Shown here: positions 61,194-64,000 of the stretch, in pieces
Layout: every line of letters begins with the position of its first letter
How positions within the stretch are numbered: position 1 is the stretch's first letter
Origin: Membranipora membranacea
Taxonomy: Eukaryota > Bryozoa > Gymnolaemata > Cheilostomatida > Membraniporidae
DNA length: 64,000 nt
Assembly: GCA_914767715.1 (NCBI GenBank)
Contig: OU612067.1
Coordinates: forward strand, 10,852,001 to 10,916,000
Reading direction: 5' to 3'
Translations under genes and position numbers: made by a program
The notes under the pieces: model-generated
What the model was told of the DNA's origin: nothing
The model's database searches: none
Seen by the model: the letters and a program-made list of their open reading frames with translations, nothing else

Positions 61194-62853
61194 ATGGAGG
61201 TCAGCAGAGCCTTACTGATTTTCCTTGCTGCTCTCTGTTGTCATGCCTTCACCTGTATCCAGGTGAGGAATGTGCCATTGTTTTGGTATGAGGAAATATC
61301 GTTTATAGTCTACTAAATCAATGCTAACTCTCAAACTGGGCAGCCATTGCTCTTAAACCTAGTTTTTTGGTAAGATATGTTGGCAATGAGACTTTAAAAA
61401 GATATCAGGTTCAGCTCTCACAGTTTGTGAACATTGCCAGGCAAATGATTCAAACTTGGCCTAAGCTCAAACATTTAATTTTGGATGAATGTGTATTTCA
61501 GGGAGTCATACTGCAGAGTGAACAGCAACAGGTAGCTAACTTTGAGAAATCCGGGCATTCTATACACAAACTAGATCAGCACATACAACTGAAAGTGTTC
61601 CTCTATACTATGTTTGCAGTGGAGAGAAGCGAAGGGGGGTGAGTCTTTAGTATTATGTAGTATGTGATGGAATGAAGAATTGCTTCTCGGCCTATTGGCT
61701 AGGATCAAAGTGTCACTGCCAATGGGTGATTAGTACCTGTTTCAGTTTCTGGCAGCTTGCTGTACACCCAAGATCAGAAGGTCCTCTATGGCCTCACCTC
61801 TAGGATGCATTTTAGTTTTCTAGGATGTATCACACTCTCAGTCTCTCTCCTTGCATATGACTTAAAGCACCATATATAACTTTCACTGATTGTTTACATT
61901 AAATAAATTCCTCTCTTTTTTGACTTTCCAGAGATAAGATACAATGAAAAAATATGTTGTTTTTTTCTGGTATTTTAGTCGCTGCTGTATGCACGATATC
62001 TCAACAGAGTGCCCTAAAAATTATATTATATGTTGTAATGACTGGATAAGATTAATTGGGACTTGTGTAAGTTTATTTATAGACTCATTTTTACATTTCT
62101 TTTTCGGCGCCAAAAATAACTGTTCACGTTGAGTTTCATTCTACAGTGGATTGATTTTCGATTAGCAATTAATCATCTTATTCTATAATTAAGTTTGAAA
62201 TCCTTCACATTGGCTAAGTTAGTTATAACAAAGAGTAACAACTCCTTAAAGGTTTTTCCTGCCTCCTGGTTGTGAGGGAGGGGAGATATCACATAACATT
62301 ATCATGATGTGGAATTTATAATCGTTTAGATTTTTTGCCAGTATACACAGCAGAAAGTTTCATGAATTTTATTTTGAAAGCAAATATTGTAGATCTGACT
62401 TCATATTTTGTTTGTGAGAATAAATGCACACATTCTTTCCTCTGAGAACTGACTAGAGGAATAAACTGTACCTATGTGAGGTATGATTTTTTAGTCTTGT
62501 GGATGCTTCGTGGACAAAAATAGATCTAGTGTAAATGTAGAACTGGGATGAACCACTGATTATGCCACATCCACAGCCTGTTTTACGTTATTGTCAAATC
62601 AAAACAACTCTTTCCGTTGCTATCATTCCCTCTCCTCACTCTTCTTCAACATCTGGCTCTTCTGACAAGCTGTGTCCCAACTTACCAATCTAATAAGACA
62701 TTTTATTTGCGTCTATTGGTATCGTTGCCAGAGGGTTCAATTAATATTGAGATCAGTACATCTTTTTTTTCTCAGGTAAAGATGAGCTGGGCGAAACAGA
62801 AAAATGTTCAGAATACATTGATAGCTATAACAAAAGCCTCACATAAGGCTTAG
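61194..62853 (+). CDS. Secreted Cys-containing protein, 123 aa (copy B, intact)
   Basis: Four exons join in frame with GT-AG borders: 61194-61262, 61502-61638, 61979-62066 and 62776-62853. Exon 1 encodes a signal peptide (MEVSRALLIFLAALCCHAFT), so the product is probably secreted. Exon 2 gives a polar helical-looking stretch (SEQQQVANFEKSG...HIQLKVFLYTMF). Exon 3 brings the cysteines: a CC pair, one Cys, another CC pair and a final Cys at the exon end. Exon 4 encodes a basic tail ending KASHKA. No known family recognised. The tandem, partly decayed copy A lies 3.5 kb upstream. The open frame continuing upstream of exon 2 (from 61367) is intron: copy A does not preserve it. Confidence 0.65.
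61679..61835 (+). repeat. U2 snRNA-derived SINE, copy 3
   Basis: Head ATTGCTTCTCGGCCTATTGG, then CTAGGATCAAAGTGT. After a short insertion, TAGTACCTGTTTCAGTTT tracks the next part of U2 (TAGTATCTGTT...TCAGTTT). The tail is as in copies 1 and 2. It lies 40 nt after the exon 2 donor of copy B, so it descends from the same insertion as copy 2, older than the gene duplication. Confidence 0.7.
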
Positions 62854-62859
62854 AAAGAA

Positions 62860-63754
62860 ATTCTGGTACTGGAAACTTTGAGATATGGATCATAATAGTT
62901 TCATGGTTGGGTTGCATTGATTAACTGTCAATGAAAATAATTAAAAGTGCGGAAAGTAAAACAAAGATTCATATTGAAAACTATTTCATGCCCATTGCAA
63001 GAGTAAACAATTTTATGTGATCATTGTTTTCCCTTGATAAAAGGGAAGACAACTACCAAAATGATAGGGTAATATCTCGTGGTTTGATTCATATCAAGGA
63101 GTTTTGGGGGTAGTTCAAATTAATCCCAGACCCCTGTTCATATCGACATGATTGTCCTGGAACACACAATACAATCAGTATAGCTTGTGGCCAGTAGGCC
63201 TATATTGTTTTGACTGGTTAGCCATAGTGCATAGACCTATCACGTTATTTTTTCTCTCACATATTTCCACAATTTGCCAATCTCACAAAGGCTGCAATGG
63301 GGGTATAAAATGTTGATGTTGAAAGGGGCAAATCTATCTCAAAGCTTGAGTCTAGAAAAGCGATATTAAATCACTGAAAAAGTTGATGTTGGTTAAGTTT
63401 ATGTGGAAGAGATCTGCAGCGCTCATGCAAATGCCTAAAGTATTACCGAATGAAGCTTGATAGTACAGTCCTGAGCTGTTATGAAGCTCAAAATATATAG
63501 CACATGAAAGCAGGCTTTAATTGTAAATGTAATTAATGCTCAAGTAACCATCAAAGCAAACACTTGGCAAGCAGAAAAACACTGACATAAAACCAGCAGA
63601 ATACAACCTAGCCAACGTTATTTACATTCATCTCTGAGTAACGCATTTCCTTGTGACTTTGGTTATGCTGGTACGGCTGAAAACTTGATTAGTCACTCAA
63701 CCATCAGCCACCAACATCCCCTCACTTGTTAGCAAGAGGCTCGTCAGGATCACC
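62860..63754. other. Intergenic, nothing recognised
   Basis: No exon series or repeat ends are visible between the copy B stop and the start of the next gene. Confidence 0.45.
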
Positions 63755-64000
63755 ATGAACAGCTTTGTAATCCGAACCCTGCTTTTAGCAAGTAAGTAAG
63801 ATTATGAGATTAAGGTCTCTGATATCTTAGTAGTGACCCGCTATATGTGAGAGTTGCTCAAATGATCCAAATACAGCAGTAGTCTCATACAGGCTGTACT
63901 TGTTCTTGTCTAACTCCGTACCTTAATTTCATGCTATACTGTGAAATAAAATTCTTCTTCTTGTAGTAGCTGTTGGTGGGGTTGGCTGGTACAAACGGTT
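63755..64000 (+). CDS. 5' end of an unidentified gene with hydrophobic N-terminus, cut by the window edge
   Basis: The ATG in a good context (caccATGa) opens exon 63755-63791, with donor GTAAGT. Exon 2 starts at 63967 after 'cttcttgtag' and runs off the window. Together they encode MNSFVIRTLLLA then IAVGGVGWYKR. This is a signal peptide or membrane anchor. The phases fit (1 nt plus 2 nt). Too little is visible to name it. Confidence 0.5.

Noticed and set aside
61367-61501. Open frame extending upstream of exon 2 of the secreted-protein gene
   Set aside because: The corresponding stretch in copy A is interrupted and diverged, and splicing from the signal peptide exon to the acceptor at 61501 keeps the frame.

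Overview
The window is nuclear DNA from an animal, most likely a marine invertebrate; I cannot name the phylum from sequence alone. Genes are split into short exons with GT-AG introns, the DNA is AT-rich, and tRNA-derived SINEs, foldback elements, LINE pieces and small DNA transposons are frequent. No bacterial operons, rRNA genes, intact tRNA genes or CRISPR arrays were seen.

Region 1 (1-25.6 kb) holds two conserved genes transcribed away from each other. On the minus strand, 19 in-phase exons (331-19326) encode the first 896 codons of an ANKRD28/ANKRD44/ANKRD52-type ankyrin protein, a regulatory subunit of protein phosphatase 6; its last exons lie left of the window. On the plus strand, nine exons (20133-25189) encode a complete 541-aa bifunctional CoA synthase (COASY: PPAT plus dephospho-CoA kinase). 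About 0.8 kb separates the start codons and looks like a shared promoter. Introns carry SINEs, hairpins and MITEs, above all the 4.9-kb intron between ANKRD28 exons 11 and 12.

Region 2 (25.6-49.9 kb) is accessory-like. It holds a small gene for a Cys-rich protein with an N-myristoylation motif (46808-47605, plus) and an inverted, frameshifted paralogue (27404-28355, minus). It also holds a 259-aa Gln/Pro-rich orphan gene (39928-42177), whose 5' flank recurs several times nearby, once joined to a broken first exon interrupted by a LINE. Between these lie exon-like fragments of an unidentified gene, a transposase C-terminal fragment, two LINE fragments, a 251-bp MITE and a nested 1.3-kb DNA transposon.

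Region 3 (50.0-56.6 kb) is a nearly identical 3.3-kb tandem duplication. Each unit carries a small minus-strand gene, also starting with an N-myristoylation motif and containing two similar tandem exons.

Region 4 (57.3-64 kb) is a tandem duplication of a secreted Cys-containing protein gene: copy B looks intact, copy A has lost splice sites. The same intron of both copies carries a repeat whose 5' end matches the start of U2 snRNA. A second, independent insertion of that repeat lies at 29.2 kb, so a U2-derived SINE family is likely. The window ends inside the start of another gene with a hydrophobic N-terminus.
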